Assembly (NCBI GenBank): GCA_965200825.1
Contig: OZ241385.1
Span: forward strand, 62,001-126,000
Reading direction: 5' to 3'
Source: Bin80 sp026709335
GTDB taxonomy: Bacteria; Bacteroidota; Rhodothermia; Rhodothermales; Bin80
DNA length: 64,000 nucleotides
Shown here piece after piece: positions 35,921 through 45,267 of this stretch. A model generated the notes under the pieces. That model saw nothing but the letters and a program-made list of their open reading frames with translations. It was not told the origin of the DNA and did no database searches. A program made the position numbers and the translations under genes. Each line of letters starts with the position of its first letter. Position 1 is the first letter of the stretch.

Positions 35921-38170
35921 TTAACCAAGGGGCTTCTGAATTACGGAGACGGCTTGTGCAAATCCTCGTGTTGCCAGAGAGGCGGCGTAGTGGCGGCACC
36001 CCAGAAGAATCAGGGGCACTGTTGTTCTTCTTGCGATCTCTAGAGCGAATGGGCCGATAGAAGGCTTGTGTCGGAGGCGACTTTCCATCCCCATCACAAT
36101 AAGTTCGCTCGTTGAAGCTCTGTCCACAATGCGAGCGACAGGATCGTCAACCAAATCAATTTCCACTTGATATGGCCCTGCGGCCTCGTCTCTGGCAAGA
36201 CGCTGGATTACTTGCTGATGTCGTCGTTGGGCATCCGCTCTTGTATCTGAGGGCAATGTCTGTACATACGTCACGTCGGGAGGGGTTGTACGAGACAAGC
36301 TGGCCAATAAACGTGCACGCAGGGGGCTATGTACACGCTGGCCCCGGACAGGCACTAGAATACGTGATACTTCGGAAATATGCCATCGCGGTGGAGCACG
36401 CACAATGACTACATCTGCATGAATAGCGGAGATCAATCCTTCCAGTCGGGCTTCCACCCCGGGTTCCTGAATACGAGGTAGGCCGACAAGCACGGTTTCA
36501 CAGCTGTGCTCATTTGCGACGCGTGCAATTTCTTCCCACACATCAGATGCTACGGTAAACAGTGTTTCTAGGTTCGCAGTGCCATCAAGGTGCTGACCGA
36601 CAGACTCGGCCAAAATATCCTTTGCATCACGGATGATTGCATCACCGGAAATTGAATTTGGGCGTAGCACTGAAAGAAGAACCACTTTTCCTGCATTCGG
36701 AGTCCGCACCGTAGAGGCGACATTCGACAAGCTTGCTGCACTTGCAGGATTCGCGATGGGGGCAAGAACAAGAGGATTTCGCCCCCTCGATCGAGCCAAT
36801 TCCGGATCGCTGGCTTCAGCGCTTGCATCGGCTACTCTGGCACCAGGTGCAAGAGCCATCAGGTACAAAACCACGCCGACGCCCAACCATAGGGCTACGA
36901 CACGGCCTGCCTCAGGAACAACGACCGCCTGAAAGATCGCTAATCCCAGGCAAAACAGTGCTCCTAAAATGGGTAGAAGCGGAAGCTGATTTTCCCCAGA
37001 GCGCCGCAGAGTAAGAGTCGTGGTACAGTGTACCATAGCAAATGAAATGAGAAATATCAGACTGGCAGCTGCTCCTGCTGCCGCCACATTATCCACTGCA
37101 AGCACAATAATGATCATCATTACTCCGGTAGAGATCACCGCTATAGCTGGCGCTCCTGATTGTCCGCGTACTTGCCCAAGTTGACGAGGGAGTGTGCGGT
37201 CGCGGGCCATGGAAAAGACTACACGGGAAGCACCGTATAAATTGGCATGCAGGGCGGAGAGCATTGACAGAATACCGGCCCCGATCACGAGCCAATAACC
37301 CGGAGTTCCTAGATAGCGGTCTACGGCCCCGGCAACGAGTCCCTCAGGGTTTGCCTGCGCCTCAGCAAAGACTCCGCCAGATGGAGCTCCCACCGTCGCA
37401 ATGACAAATAGAAGGGGTAGATAGATCACAAGCGTGATGCCGAGAGCTGTGTACATTGCAAATGGCAACGTCCGTTTCGGATCTTTTACTTCACCTCCAA
37501 CAGCTGCGATCAGATCGAATCCCTGGAGAGCGATGAAGGTATAGCCCATTGCCTGTACAATTCCCAGCGCGCCACCGGGTGCAAACGGGTGTAAGCGCCC
37601 GACCGTTTCAGATGGATTTCCATTTAGCCACGCCCAGATTCCTCCAATAATGAGCAGTACAAAGACGATCACCTTGCCAACGGTGGCCGCAATGCCGCCT
37701 CCTGCTGAGCGTCCCACTAGAATCCAGGAATAAGCTCCGATCGCGGCGAGTGCCAGCAGGATCTCTCCGCGCCCATCCCCGATCCAGCTCCACTGTCCCG
37801 TGAAAGCTGGAAACAATCGAATTGCACCTTCAACGGCGAAAACAGCAAATCCGAGCGCATAGAGAACGCCGGCTACGATCGAGGCGAACCAGACAACCCA
37901 TCCCACAATAAATGCTACCTCGATCGAGACGACTCGCTTCGCATAGGCGTATGTACCACCGGATTCAGGGTAGCGCGAGGCCAGTCGCGCGAAACTCACA
38001 GCTGTAAGAAATGCAATGCCACCGTTGAGAGCAAAGGCAATGATAGCAGCCGGGCCAGCGGTGGCGAAGGCAACGCCAGCAAGTGCAAGAATTCCACCCC
38101 CAACAATTGCCCCCACACCAAGTGTGGTTGCTCCGAAACGACCTAAATGTCGCTCGTCTTTGTCACTCAT
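35921..38170 (-). CDS. APC-family amino-acid permease fused to universal-stress-protein domains
   Basis: A 749-residue inner-membrane transporter. Residues 1-430 form about twelve membrane helices of the amino acid-polyamine-organocation type, starting with TTLGVGAIVGGGILALAG and including ESGGTYAYAKR. The cytoplasmic C-terminal part (about 480-749) looks like two UspA-type domains, the second ending near ELIVMGMESRLRHK and TTVPLILLG. Such fusions are known among bacterial APC transporters; the Usp part probably senses nucleotides. Substrate unknown. Confidence 0.85.
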   Translation of the reverse strand: MSDKDERHLGRFGATTLGVGAIVGGGILALAGVAFATAGPAAIIAFALNGGIAFLTAVSFARLASRYPESGGTYAYAKRVVSIEVAFIVGWVVWFASIVAGVLYALGFAVFAVEGAIRLFPAFTGQWSWIGDGRGEILLALAAIGAYSWILVGRSAGGGIAATVGKVIVFVLLIIGGIWAWLNGNPSETVGRLHPFAPGGALGIVQAMGYTFIALQGFDLIAAVGGEVKDPKRTLPFAMYTALGITLVIYLPLLFVIATVGAPSGGVFAEAQANPEGLVAGAVDRYLGTPGYWLVIGAGILSMLSALHANLYGASRVVFSMARDRTLPRQLGQVRGQSGAPAIAVISTGVMMIIIVLAVDNVAAAGAAASLIFLISFAMVHCTTTLTLRRSGENQLPLLPILGALFCLGLAIFQAVVVPEAGRVVALWLGVGVVLYLMALAPGARVADASAEASDPELARSRGRNPLVLAPIANPASAASLSNVASTVRTPNAGKVVLLSVLRPNSISGDAIIRDAKDILAESVGQHLDGTANLETLFTVASDVWEEIARVANEHSCETVLVGLPRIQEPGVEARLEGLISAIHADVVIVRAPPRWHISEVSRILVPVRGQRVHSPLRARLLASLSRTTPPDVTYVQTLPSDTRADAQRRHQQVIQRLARDEAAGPYQVEIDLVDDPVARIVDRASTSELIVMGMESRLRHKPSIGPFALEIARRTTVPLILLGCRHYAASLATRGFAQAVSVIQKPLG

Positions 38171-38658
38171 TGATTCACGCGAGGAATTTGCTTTGGAATA
38201 ATAACGCGGAGGTAAAGTTGTGGGATTGAGTAATTCTGGAACCGAAAGAATATATTCTCAGGTAGGATCTATGTTCAGATTGAATCCGCAATTCATGTAA
38301 TCAGAAGATCGAAAACTATCCTTCAAGGTGCATAAAATTTATGGTTACAGTAAGTCCTGTTCCTCTTTGAGGAATTATTGGCAAAACGAGTCGTAAGTGG
38401 TAGAGATTTTTTTTCAGCTGATGAGGGCAAAAGTGCTAAATTCAGAACCTTTGCAAACCCCTCGAAATTGAGCATATGCATTGCTCTGAAACCATCTGAG
38501 GGAGCTTTTCTGTTTGAAAACAGAGGTTTTGCGAGAACCTCTTCAAAGAAGCATTTCAGTGATTGCTCAATGATAGGATTGCATGTACAAGGTATCGGAT
38601 CCCCATGGGGAATAGCCTAAAAATTGTCATATTTCATTTAAATCCCTAAATTCACACT
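38171..38658. other. Intergenic region with a relic of a sulfatase leader and signal peptide
   Basis: Holds no intact gene. On the minus strand, 38390-38560 resembles the upstream leader and signal-peptide region of the sulfatase at 47923-49383. At the protein level RAMHMLNFEGFAK corresponds to RAMYMSNLGNFAR, followed by a decayed lipobox region. An 80-codon plus-strand frame (38378-38620) is the shadow of this repeat. The remainder should include the promoter of the 38659 gene. Confidence 0.45.
38444..38550 (-). repeat. Sulfatase-leader repeat, copy 1
   Basis: By eye, about 100 bp align with 49351-49455. Shared blocks on the plus strand include CATATGCATTGCTCTGA versus CATATACATTGCTCTGA, then a TGAGGG block and a run ending in TTTTG. 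Copy 1 is degraded and has no gene attached in the matching orientation. It can form two small hairpins (TCTGTTT/AAACAGA and GAGGTT/AACCTC). Confidence 0.5.
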
Positions 38659-40170
38659 ATGAAACGGTCTTTATTTTGGTTATGTGGGGGTTTAGCGTTT
38701 GTGACAGTCATGCTGTTGCTGGTGCCCGGCGACGGACGGCCCAGCGATTTTAGCTTGTTTCTGGGTCGTTTTCATCCTTTGGTGGTTCATCTGCCAATTG
38801 GGATTTTGGTCGTTGCAGTTCTGCTTGAGCTACTTTCTCGGATTCCCTCGCTAAGGGGGCGTTACGATACAGGAATTCTTGCACTGCTGTATATCGGGGT
38901 ATGGACATCGATTTTGGCGGTCTTGGCAGGTCTGTATCTGGCACAGGGAGGTGGATATGCTGCAAATGAATTGATGTGGCATAAGCGTATGGGGGTGTTG
39001 GTCGTACTGTGTGCTTCGTTAGCGTATCTGTACAAGGCTTGGCCAGGTCTCTCCGAACGTTGGCTCAAACATTGGGAACGGCGAATGTATGGGATTGCGC
39101 TATGCGTGATGCTTGTGGCGATCACTTTTACTGGACACCTAGGAGGAGTTCTCACGCATGGTCCAGATTATTTAACCCGTTATCTGCCTGACGGGCTACG
39201 TCAAATTGCAGGACTTCCCAAGAAAGCTGACATCGGAAAATTGCAGCTCGAGAATCCATCTCAGGCTACAGTCTATGCAGCTCTGATTGCTCCGATTCTT
39301 GAATCTAGATGTGTTGCATGTCATAATGCGAATGTTCAAAGGGGTGGCCTTCGTTTGGACGAGCCTGAATTTATTACTGAGGGAGGCGACAGTGGTCCAT
39401 CCATTGTCGCAGGCCGGTCCCATGAGAGTGAGTTGATCTATCGTATCTGGTTGCCGTCGAGCTCAGGGGATCGAATGCCTCCAGAAGAGAGCCCACAGAT
39501 TTCAATAGCCGAGGCCGAGCTATTACGGTGGTGGATTGATTCCGGTGCATCTTTTGATGAGCTCCTGCCGGACGCAGAATGGTCACCAACGACTCAGACC
39601 ATTGTTGAATACATGGGACTCGGCGAAATTCGAACCGGTATCTTTGCCTTGGAAACGACCCCGCCTGATTCCATGGATGTGGTCGCACTGGCTACCTTGG
39701 GACTGTCAGTCATCCCATTGGCGGAGCATGAACCCTATCTACAGGTACGCTGCGTGAATCCACAGACCTGTACAGATAACGATCGGTTAAAGGATGCTCT
39801 GCGCCGTCTTTCACCTAATATTGCATGGCTTGATCTTGGACGAACGCAGATAGGAGATAACCTGTTAGAGGCAGTCGGGGATCTGCCACATGTAACCCGC
39901 CTCCATTTACAGAAGACCTCTGTCACAGATGCAGGTTTGGCTTACCTGAGTGACTTGGAGTATCTGGAATACCTCAATCTGTATGGAACAGAAGTCTCTG
40001 ATTCCGGTCTGGTTCATCTTGAAGATCTTCCTGCTCTCAAATCTTTATATCTCTGGCAGACTGGAACCACCGGTGAGGGAATTGCACGCCTCCAGTCTGC
40101 TGCCCCTGAACTTTATATCAATACCGGTTTAAGTCTGTCTCCTGTACAGTCTGATTCAACTGGGCCATGA
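38659..40170 (+). CDS. DUF2231-like membrane protein with cytochrome c (PSCyt1) domain and leucine-rich repeats
   Basis: A 503-residue envelope protein. The first ~170 residues hold several membrane helices, including FHPLVVHLPIGILVVAVLLE, typical of DUF2231. A heme-binding CVACHN near residue 217 starts a PSCyt1-type domain ending in RMPPEE and RWWIDSGASFD. The C-terminal ~130 residues are leucine-rich repeats (TDAGLAYLSDLEYLEYLNL, SDSGLVHLEDLPALKSLYL). The combination suggests electron transfer at the outer face of the membrane. Its stop overlaps the sulfatase start by 4 bp, implying coordinated expression. Confidence 0.85.
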   Translation: MKRSLFWLCGGLAFVTVMLLLVPGDGRPSDFSLFLGRFHPLVVHLPIGILVVAVLLELLSRIPSLRGRYDTGILALLYIGVWTSILAVLAGLYLAQGGGYAANELMWHKRMGVLVVLCASLAYLYKAWPGLSERWLKHWERRMYGIALCVMLVAITFTGHLGGVLTHGPDYLTRYLPDGLRQIAGLPKKADIGKLQLENPSQATVYAALIAPILESRCVACHNANVQRGGLRLDEPEFITEGGDSGPSIVAGRSHESELIYRIWLPSSSGDRMPPEESPQISIAEAELLRWWIDSGASFDELLPDAEWSPTTQTIVEYMGLGEIRTGIFALETTPPDSMDVVALATLGLSVIPLAEHEPYLQVRCVNPQTCTDNDRLKDALRRLSPNIAWLDLGRTQIGDNLLEAVGDLPHVTRLHLQKTSVTDAGLAYLSDLEYLEYLNLYGTEVSDSGLVHLEDLPALKSLYLWQTGTTGEGIARLQSAAPELYINTGLSLSPVQSDSTGP

Positions 40171-41930
40171 AGCGAACCATCATTTGGTGCTCGGTATTTT
40201 GGTTCTGTGCGTGCATTGAGCCGGAATTGACGGAGTTACCACCCGAGATACTTTCGGAGCCCCCGAATATCGTCTGGATCTCCGCCGAAGATATGGGCCC
40301 ACGTCTTGGATCCTATGGAGATCCCGTTGCCCAAACACCACACTTGGATTCGCTTGCAAGTATTGGTACACGCTATACACATGCATTCACTACTGCAGGT
40401 GTGTGTTCGCCAAGCCGTGCAGCCATCATTACTGGTATGCATCAGGTTAGTTTGGGTGCTCACCATATGCGGACACTCTCCGGCGCTCCCTTCGCGCCTG
40501 AACCGACCCCGTACAGCGTAGTCCCACCCCATTATGTCAAGACCTTCACGGAGTATCTGCGTGCAGCGGGATATTACACAACCAATAATGTGAAGGAGGA
40601 TTATCAGTTTGAGACTCCGATCACAGCATGGGATGAATCGAGCTCTGAGGCACACTGGAGAAATCGGCCCGATAAGAGTCAGCCATTTTTTTCTGTCTTT
40701 AATTTCACCACGACGCATGAGAGTCGGATCTGGCCGGATCCAGCCAGGGCATTTGAGGCCATGGGGTTACCGGCTTCAGCAGCACATGCTCCGCCTTCTC
40801 CCCTGTCTACCGATCCGGCAACAGTTTCAGTGCCACCGTACTATCCGGATACGCCAGTGGTACGACGAGATATTGCACAGCAGTATGATAATATTGCAGC
40901 CATGGATACGCAGGCTGGTGTGATTCTTGATCAGTTGCGCGAGGATGAGCTTTTGGATAATACGATTATTTTCTTCTGGAGTGACCATGGGGATGGATTA
41001 CCAAGACATAAACGTTGGTTGTATGACTCAGGACTACATGTTCCTCTCATCATTCATACACCTGGTCAAACACCTGCTGTCGATGGAAGTCTGGTGAGCT
41101 TCCTTGATCTCGCCCCCACAGTACTTTCAATTGCAGGAGTTGAGCCTCCTGCTCATATGCAAGGAAGACCCCTGTCCGGAAAGTTTGAAGGAAGTAAACC
41201 ACCACATGATTATATCTATGCAGCCAGAGATCGCTTTGATGAGCAATATGATTTGGTGAGAGGGGTTCGGGGTATCCAATACAAATACATCCGCAATTAT
41301 CGTCCGGAAAAACCCTATGCACTTTGGATGGCTTATGCGAATGTCATGCCCACGATGCAGGAGCTCTTCCGGTTACACGCAAACAACCAACTGACAGGGG
41401 CCCAGATGTTATGGATGCGTCCAAAGCGCCCCGTTCATGAATTATACGATACAGTCACAGATCCTCATGAGGTAATCAATCTTGCCTATGATCCTGCCTT
41501 CAAAGACGAGCTGAAGCGCATGCAAAAGGCTCTCGATGACTGGATTACCGAGAGCCGGGACTGGGGGTTCACGTCTGAGTTGGACATGGTTGAATCCATG
41601 TGGCCAGATAGAGAACAGCCTGTAACCAGCCCTCCTATCATGATCCCTCGGGCGACCCCACATACTGCGATTAGAGCGGATGGGTTGGATGATGCGCAAA
41701 GCGGAGGAATCTTTAATGGCCCTGTTGATGTAATTATGTACAGTGGAACACAGGGGGCTTCAATTGCCTATACCACGGTTGATGATGCGGGGGAAGAAGG
41801 GCGCTGGATGCTATTTTCTGCACCTCTCAGATTAGAAAATAGCACGCGACTGCGCGCAAAAGCGATTCGTTATGGGTACAAGGAAAGTGAGGCCCGTGAC
41901 GCCGAATTTTTGATCACGAACAGTCGGTAG
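40167..41930 (+). CDS. Secreted sulfatase (S1 family) with C-terminal hexosaminidase-type domain
   Basis: Probable carbohydrate sulfatase, 587 residues. It needs formylglycine at Cys80 in CSPSRAAIITG, the CxPxR signature. Metal ligands are expected at ISAED (39-42) and in FFWSDHGDGLPRHKRWLYDSG. The N-terminus is a signal with Cys14/Cys16, possibly a lipoprotein. The last ~90 residues (NGPVDVIMYSGTQGASIAYT) resemble the CHB_HEX_C-type Ig-like domain. It is coupled to the DUF2231/cytochrome gene and is a paralogue of 50517-52244. Substrate not deducible. Confidence 0.9.
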   Translation: MKRTIIWCSVFWFCACIEPELTELPPEILSEPPNIVWISAEDMGPRLGSYGDPVAQTPHLDSLASIGTRYTHAFTTAGVCSPSRAAIITGMHQVSLGAHHMRTLSGAPFAPEPTPYSVVPPHYVKTFTEYLRAAGYYTTNNVKEDYQFETPITAWDESSSEAHWRNRPDKSQPFFSVFNFTTTHESRIWPDPARAFEAMGLPASAAHAPPSPLSTDPATVSVPPYYPDTPVVRRDIAQQYDNIAAMDTQAGVILDQLREDELLDNTIIFFWSDHGDGLPRHKRWLYDSGLHVPLIIHTPGQTPAVDGSLVSFLDLAPTVLSIAGVEPPAHMQGRPLSGKFEGSKPPHDYIYAARDRFDEQYDLVRGVRGIQYKYIRNYRPEKPYALWMAYANVMPTMQELFRLHANNQLTGAQMLWMRPKRPVHELYDTVTDPHEVINLAYDPAFKDELKRMQKALDDWITESRDWGFTSELDMVESMWPDREQPVTSPPIMIPRATPHTAIRADGLDDAQSGGIFNGPVDVIMYSGTQGASIAYTTVDDAGEEGRWMLFSAPLRLENSTRLRAKAIRYGYKESEARDAEFLITNSR

Positions 41931-41938
41931 TCCGGGGG

Positions 41939-42508
41939 ATGCAGAAACCTGGAATAGATCTGCTTGCAGTATGTTTTTGCGTATTTGGTGCCACGGCCCA
42001 GGAAAGTTTGATTACGGTCAGTGGAATCGTCACGGATTCGGAAACTGGAGAACTGATCGTCGGGGCTACGCTATATGTGATCGCCCAAGAGGTGGAAACG
42101 ACTACGAATCAGTACGGCTATTATAGCCTACCACTAAGGGGAGGCAGTGTGAAAGTGATCGTCAGTCATGTCGCATACAGTACACGGGAATTCATGTTCT
42201 TCTCCCGCGAAGACTATGTTTTTAACATTACACTTGATCCGTCGGCGTTATTTCTGGGGGAGGCGGAAGTTACAGCGATGGCTGAATCAGCACTGCAGAG
42301 CACACAAATGAGTGGAGTGACAATTCCAGTGCAGGATATAGAAAACCTGCCCACACTATTGGGAAAATCAGATGTTTTGCGCATTACTCAACTCATACCC
42401 GGTAGAACACAAATCTTAAAGCGAAGATTAAGTGTTCATAGGTCTTTTGGTGTTGGAAAAGATGGGCTTTGCTGTGCTTCTCTGGCGGAAATGATTCCCG
42501 TAAGTTAG
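41939..42508 (+). pseudogene. Truncated TonB-dependent receptor (N-terminal part only)
   Basis: A signal peptide (VFGATAQ) is followed by a carboxypeptidase-like regulatory domain (VSGIVTDSETGELIVGATLYV, NQYGYYSLPL). Next comes the beginning of a TonB receptor plug, IENLPTLLGKSDVLRITQLIPG. Normal receptors continue with a glycine-rich plug and a 22-strand barrel, 700 residues or more. Here the homology stops at LIPG and 30 unrelated residues lead to a stop, so the gene is cut by a deletion or insertion. It lies 8 bp after the sulfatase, where a polysaccharide-utilisation receptor would be expected. Confidence 0.7.
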
Positions 42509-42819
42509 ATATGACAATCGACCAGTCATGTCGGGTGAGATTAGGGTCTTTCCGCTCGAAGACATTGAAAACCTTATCTTTCGAGATAACCCCGCTCCGA
42601 GAGAGAGGTGGCATGAGATTCTTGCCACAACCTGAGGGATGAGCATCAGTAAAAACCGCATGGGTAGTATATCGATACCGGTGGTTTCCGTGAGAAAAGC
42701 TTCCTGTCAAGTTTCAAGCCGGATAATTCAGAAAGAATTTGGTAACTCCCCATTCTTGGTGTAGATTTTACTGTATGATACCAAGATCCAATAATTGTTT
42801 AACTCAACTATCCAAATCA
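42509..42819. other. Remnant DNA beyond the broken TonB receptor
   Basis: About 310 bp that should have been receptor if the gene were intact, but no frame resembles one. Minus-strand frame 42393-42710 (105 codons) crosses the breakpoint and contains HQKTYEHLIFALRFVFYRV, which I do not recognise; it may be a fragment of an inserted element. No terminal repeats were found. Confidence 0.3.
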
Positions 42820-43251
42820 ATGACATATCATCGCACACTTGCGATTCTAAAGCCTGATTGTGTACGTAAAAACTTCATCGGAAAGGTTCTGCGAAGGATA
42901 GAAGATGCAGGATTTAAGATCTGCGCATTACAAATGATGCAACTTACACGGGAACATGCAGAGGGATTCTACGATGTTCATCGGGAACGCCCGTTTTTTA
43001 ACGATCTGGTTGATTTTATGACAAGTGGGCCCTGTGTGCCAATCGTCCTCGAGAAAAATGATGCCGTGGAAGATTTTCGAACTTTGATCGGAGCGACCGA
43101 TCCTGAGGATGCTGATGAGGGAACGATTCGCAAGCTTTATGCAGACAACAAGGGTGAGAATATAGTCCACGGTTCGGATTCCCCTGAAAATGCCCGGAAA
43201 GAAATTGAATACTTTTTTGGAGCGTCAGGCATACCTCTTGATGCCAAATGA
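42820..43251 (+). CDS. ndk: Nucleoside diphosphate kinase
   Basis: Transfers the gamma phosphate between NTPs and NDPs through a phosphohistidine. ATG 42820 gives MTYHRTLAILKPD, the expected N-terminus; the upstream extension of the frame is not coding. The active His117 lies in ENIVHGSDSPENA. 143 residues, normal. The stop overlaps the DUF1343 gene start (ATGA). Confidence 0.96.
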   Translation: MTYHRTLAILKPDCVRKNFIGKVLRRIEDAGFKICALQMMQLTREHAEGFYDVHRERPFFNDLVDFMTSGPCVPIVLEKNDAVEDFRTLIGATDPEDADEGTIRKLYADNKGENIVHGSDSPENARKEIEYFFGASGIPLDAK

Positions 43252-44498
43252 AGTACTGGTTCCCATTTATTCTCGGTTTGCTGATCTTTTCATTGGACGA
43301 TACCCTCGTTTTTGCTCAAAAGACGCCCGTCCGAACGGGTATAGAAGTCTTGGTTGAATCAGACTTTGAGCAACTGGCAGGAAATACGGTGGGGTTGATT
43401 GTGAATCACACCGCACTCCATGAAGGAGGGCATCTTATCAATTTGGTACACGCTGCACCGAACGTTACACTTGGTGCTATCTTTGGACCCGAGCATGGAC
43501 TGCGCGGCACGGTTGAGGATGGAGAGGCGGTCAAAGACGGGGTTGACCAACTGACCGGTGCGCCGGTTTATAGCCTCTATGGCGCAAACAAGAGACCAAC
43601 CATGGAAATGCTTTCGGGCTTGGATCTTTTAGTATTTGATATTCAGGATGTGGGATCCAGGTTTTACACGTTCATCTCTACGATGGGACTGTCCATGCAG
43701 TCGGCTGCCGAGGCTGGAATCCCGTTTATCGTCCTGGATCGGCCAAACCCTCTCTCCGGAACCTATGTGTCTGGTTTTGTATTGGAACCGGATCAGCAAT
43801 CATTTGTAGGGCAGTTTTCGATTCCCATTGCACATGGTTTAACGGTGGGTGAACTGGCAAAAATGATCAAAGGAGAGGCATTACTTCCCGGCTTAGACTC
43901 CTTGGATTTGCAGGTCATTTCTATGGAAGGGTGGGCCCGAGATATGCAATGGCCCGATACGGGGCATTCTTGGGTTCCGACCAGCCCGAACATCCCCAAC
44001 TTTGAAACTGCACTGGTCTATCCTGGAACTTGTTTTTTTGAGGCTACCTCAGGAAGTGAAGGTCGAGGAACCCTGAATCCCTTTCTTCAGGTGGGAGCTG
44101 TTGGAGTAGATGGAGACGCAATTGCTGCAGTACTCAACGAAAAATCGCTACCGGGCGTATATTTTGAGGTCGCAGAATTTACACCAGAACCCTTGACCAG
44201 CATGGACTCTGCTCCAAAATTAAATGGTCAAGCCATCCGTGGACTGGGTATCAGGATAACCGATCGTCAGAGCTATCAGCCCGTAGAGACGGGGATTCAT
44301 ATACTACATGCATACTATCATGCAGTATCGGATCCAGATGAATTCCTGACCAGGAAGGAGTGGCTTGGAAAACTCTCTGGTACCGACAGGCTAGCCGGAA
44401 TGTTAATCTCGGTGACGCCAGAGGAGATCATCGCGTCATGGCAAGAAGATGTTGCAGATTTCAGCCAGCGGAGCGAGAATTATTATCTGTATCAATAG
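43248..44498 (+). CDS. DUF1343 protein, NamZ-like exo-beta-N-acetylmuramidase
   Basis: Secreted 416-residue protein with a signal ending LVFAQ. Family hallmarks: GLIVNHTALHEGG, IFGPEHGLRG, DIQDVGSRFYTFISTM, DRPNPLSG, and PNIPNFETALVYPGTCFFEAT. Members include NamZ, which removes terminal MurNAc in peptidoglycan recycling; this function is likely but untested here. Coupled to ndk by a 4-bp overlap, and overlapping tail-to-tail with the opposite-strand DUF3098 gene. Confidence 0.88.
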   Translation: MKYWFPFILGLLIFSLDDTLVFAQKTPVRTGIEVLVESDFEQLAGNTVGLIVNHTALHEGGHLINLVHAAPNVTLGAIFGPEHGLRGTVEDGEAVKDGVDQLTGAPVYSLYGANKRPTMEMLSGLDLLVFDIQDVGSRFYTFISTMGLSMQSAAEAGIPFIVLDRPNPLSGTYVSGFVLEPDQQSFVGQFSIPIAHGLTVGELAKMIKGEALLPGLDSLDLQVISMEGWARDMQWPDTGHSWVPTSPNIPNFETALVYPGTCFFEATSGSEGRGTLNPFLQVGAVGVDGDAIAAVLNEKSLPGVYFEVAEFTPEPLTSMDSAPKLNGQAIRGLGIRITDRQSYQPVETGIHILHAYYHAVSDPDEFLTRKEWLGKLSGTDRLAGMLISVTPEEIIASWQEDVADFSQRSENYYLYQ

Positions 44499-44739
44499 AG
44501 CCGCGCCACAGAATTGCAAAAATGATTTCTAAGTATCCTCCCAGGATCAACAGTGGAGCGACATAAAGCGAGAGAAACCCGTCTACCTCATTCTCCAGAC
44601 GCATAACAGCATATCCTATGATGATTGCCAGTACACCTACAGAGATTAACACATAGTTATGGGGCGACAGGATCATAGAGCGCTTTTTAATGCGGCGCTT
44701 ACCGTGTTTGGATTTAGCGGATTTTCTGGGGCGAGCCAT
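44461..44739 (-). CDS. DUF3098-type small membrane protein
   Basis: 92 residues: a strongly basic N-terminus (RPRKSAKSKHGKRRIKKRS), then two membrane helices (YVLISVGVLAIIIGYAVM and LYVAPLLILGGYLEIIFAIL). This matches DUF3098, common in Bacteroidota-like genomes and of unknown function. It overlaps the end of the DUF1343 gene by 38 bp, convergent, and is divergent from mreD. Confidence 0.7.
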   Translation of the reverse strand: MARPRKSAKSKHGKRRIKKRSMILSPHNYVLISVGVLAIIIGYAVMRLENEVDGFLSLYVAPLLILGGYLEIIFAILWRGSIDTDNNSRSAG

Positions 44740-44796
44740 GTATTGACGGGATCTGGACCACTTGCACCATTTTGGCTCATTTAAGTTTCCGGTAGT

Positions 44797-45267
44797 ATGC
44801 GAAAATCATTGCCCATCTTGATTGGTATTGTGGTTGTAGTCACGTCCCAGTGGCTTTTTTTTGGACGGATAGGGCTGTGGGGGGCCACCCCGGATGTTGT
44901 ATTGCTATATGTCATGTTGACTGCCGTACGTCACGGTCAGATCGAAGGAGCTCTGACAGGATTTGTGTCCGGTTTTGCATTGGATGCAATCTATGGGTTA
45001 TGGGGAATCAATATGTTTATCAAAACACTGATTGGATTCCTGATCGGATTCCTGAACGCCATCAATAGTCAGGTTTTCGAAAGGTCAGTCAATCGCGTTG
45101 TAGAATTGACACTGCTCGTCTCGTTAACCCATAATGGTTTACTAGTTCTTTTTGCATTGCTGCAGGAAGCGACAGACACCGGGTATCTCATCCTATCAGT
45201 CTGTTTAGGAGGTACGCTCTATACCGCCTTTATTGCGTTTCTGGCAGTGATCTTCTGGCGCAGGTGA
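44797..45267 (+). CDS. mreD: Rod-shape-determining protein MreD
   Basis: Integral membrane partner of MreC in the elongasome that positions cell-wall synthesis. 156 residues with about five helices; the typical motifs TPDVVLLYVMLTAVRHGQ and GFALDAIYGLWGINMF are present. Unlike the usual mreB-mreC-mreD order it stands alone, with mreB and mreC absent nearby. Confidence 0.82.
   Translation: MRKSLPILIGIVVVVTSQWLFFGRIGLWGATPDVVLLYVMLTAVRHGQIEGALTGFVSGFALDAIYGLWGINMFIKTLIGFLIGFLNAINSQVFERSVNRVVELTLLVSLTHNGLLVLFALLQEATDTGYLILSVCLGGTLYTAFIAFLAVIFWRR

Noticed and set aside
38378..38620. 80-codon plus-strand frame upstream of the DUF2231 gene
   Set aside because: It is the antisense of a region resembling a sulfatase leader; similarity to the plus-strand frame at 49265-49579 is explained by that repeat.
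42393..42710. 105-codon minus-strand frame behind the broken TonB receptor, considered as a transposase fragment
   Set aside because: No catalytic motif or terminal repeat could be found, so it is only mentioned as unidentified remnant DNA.
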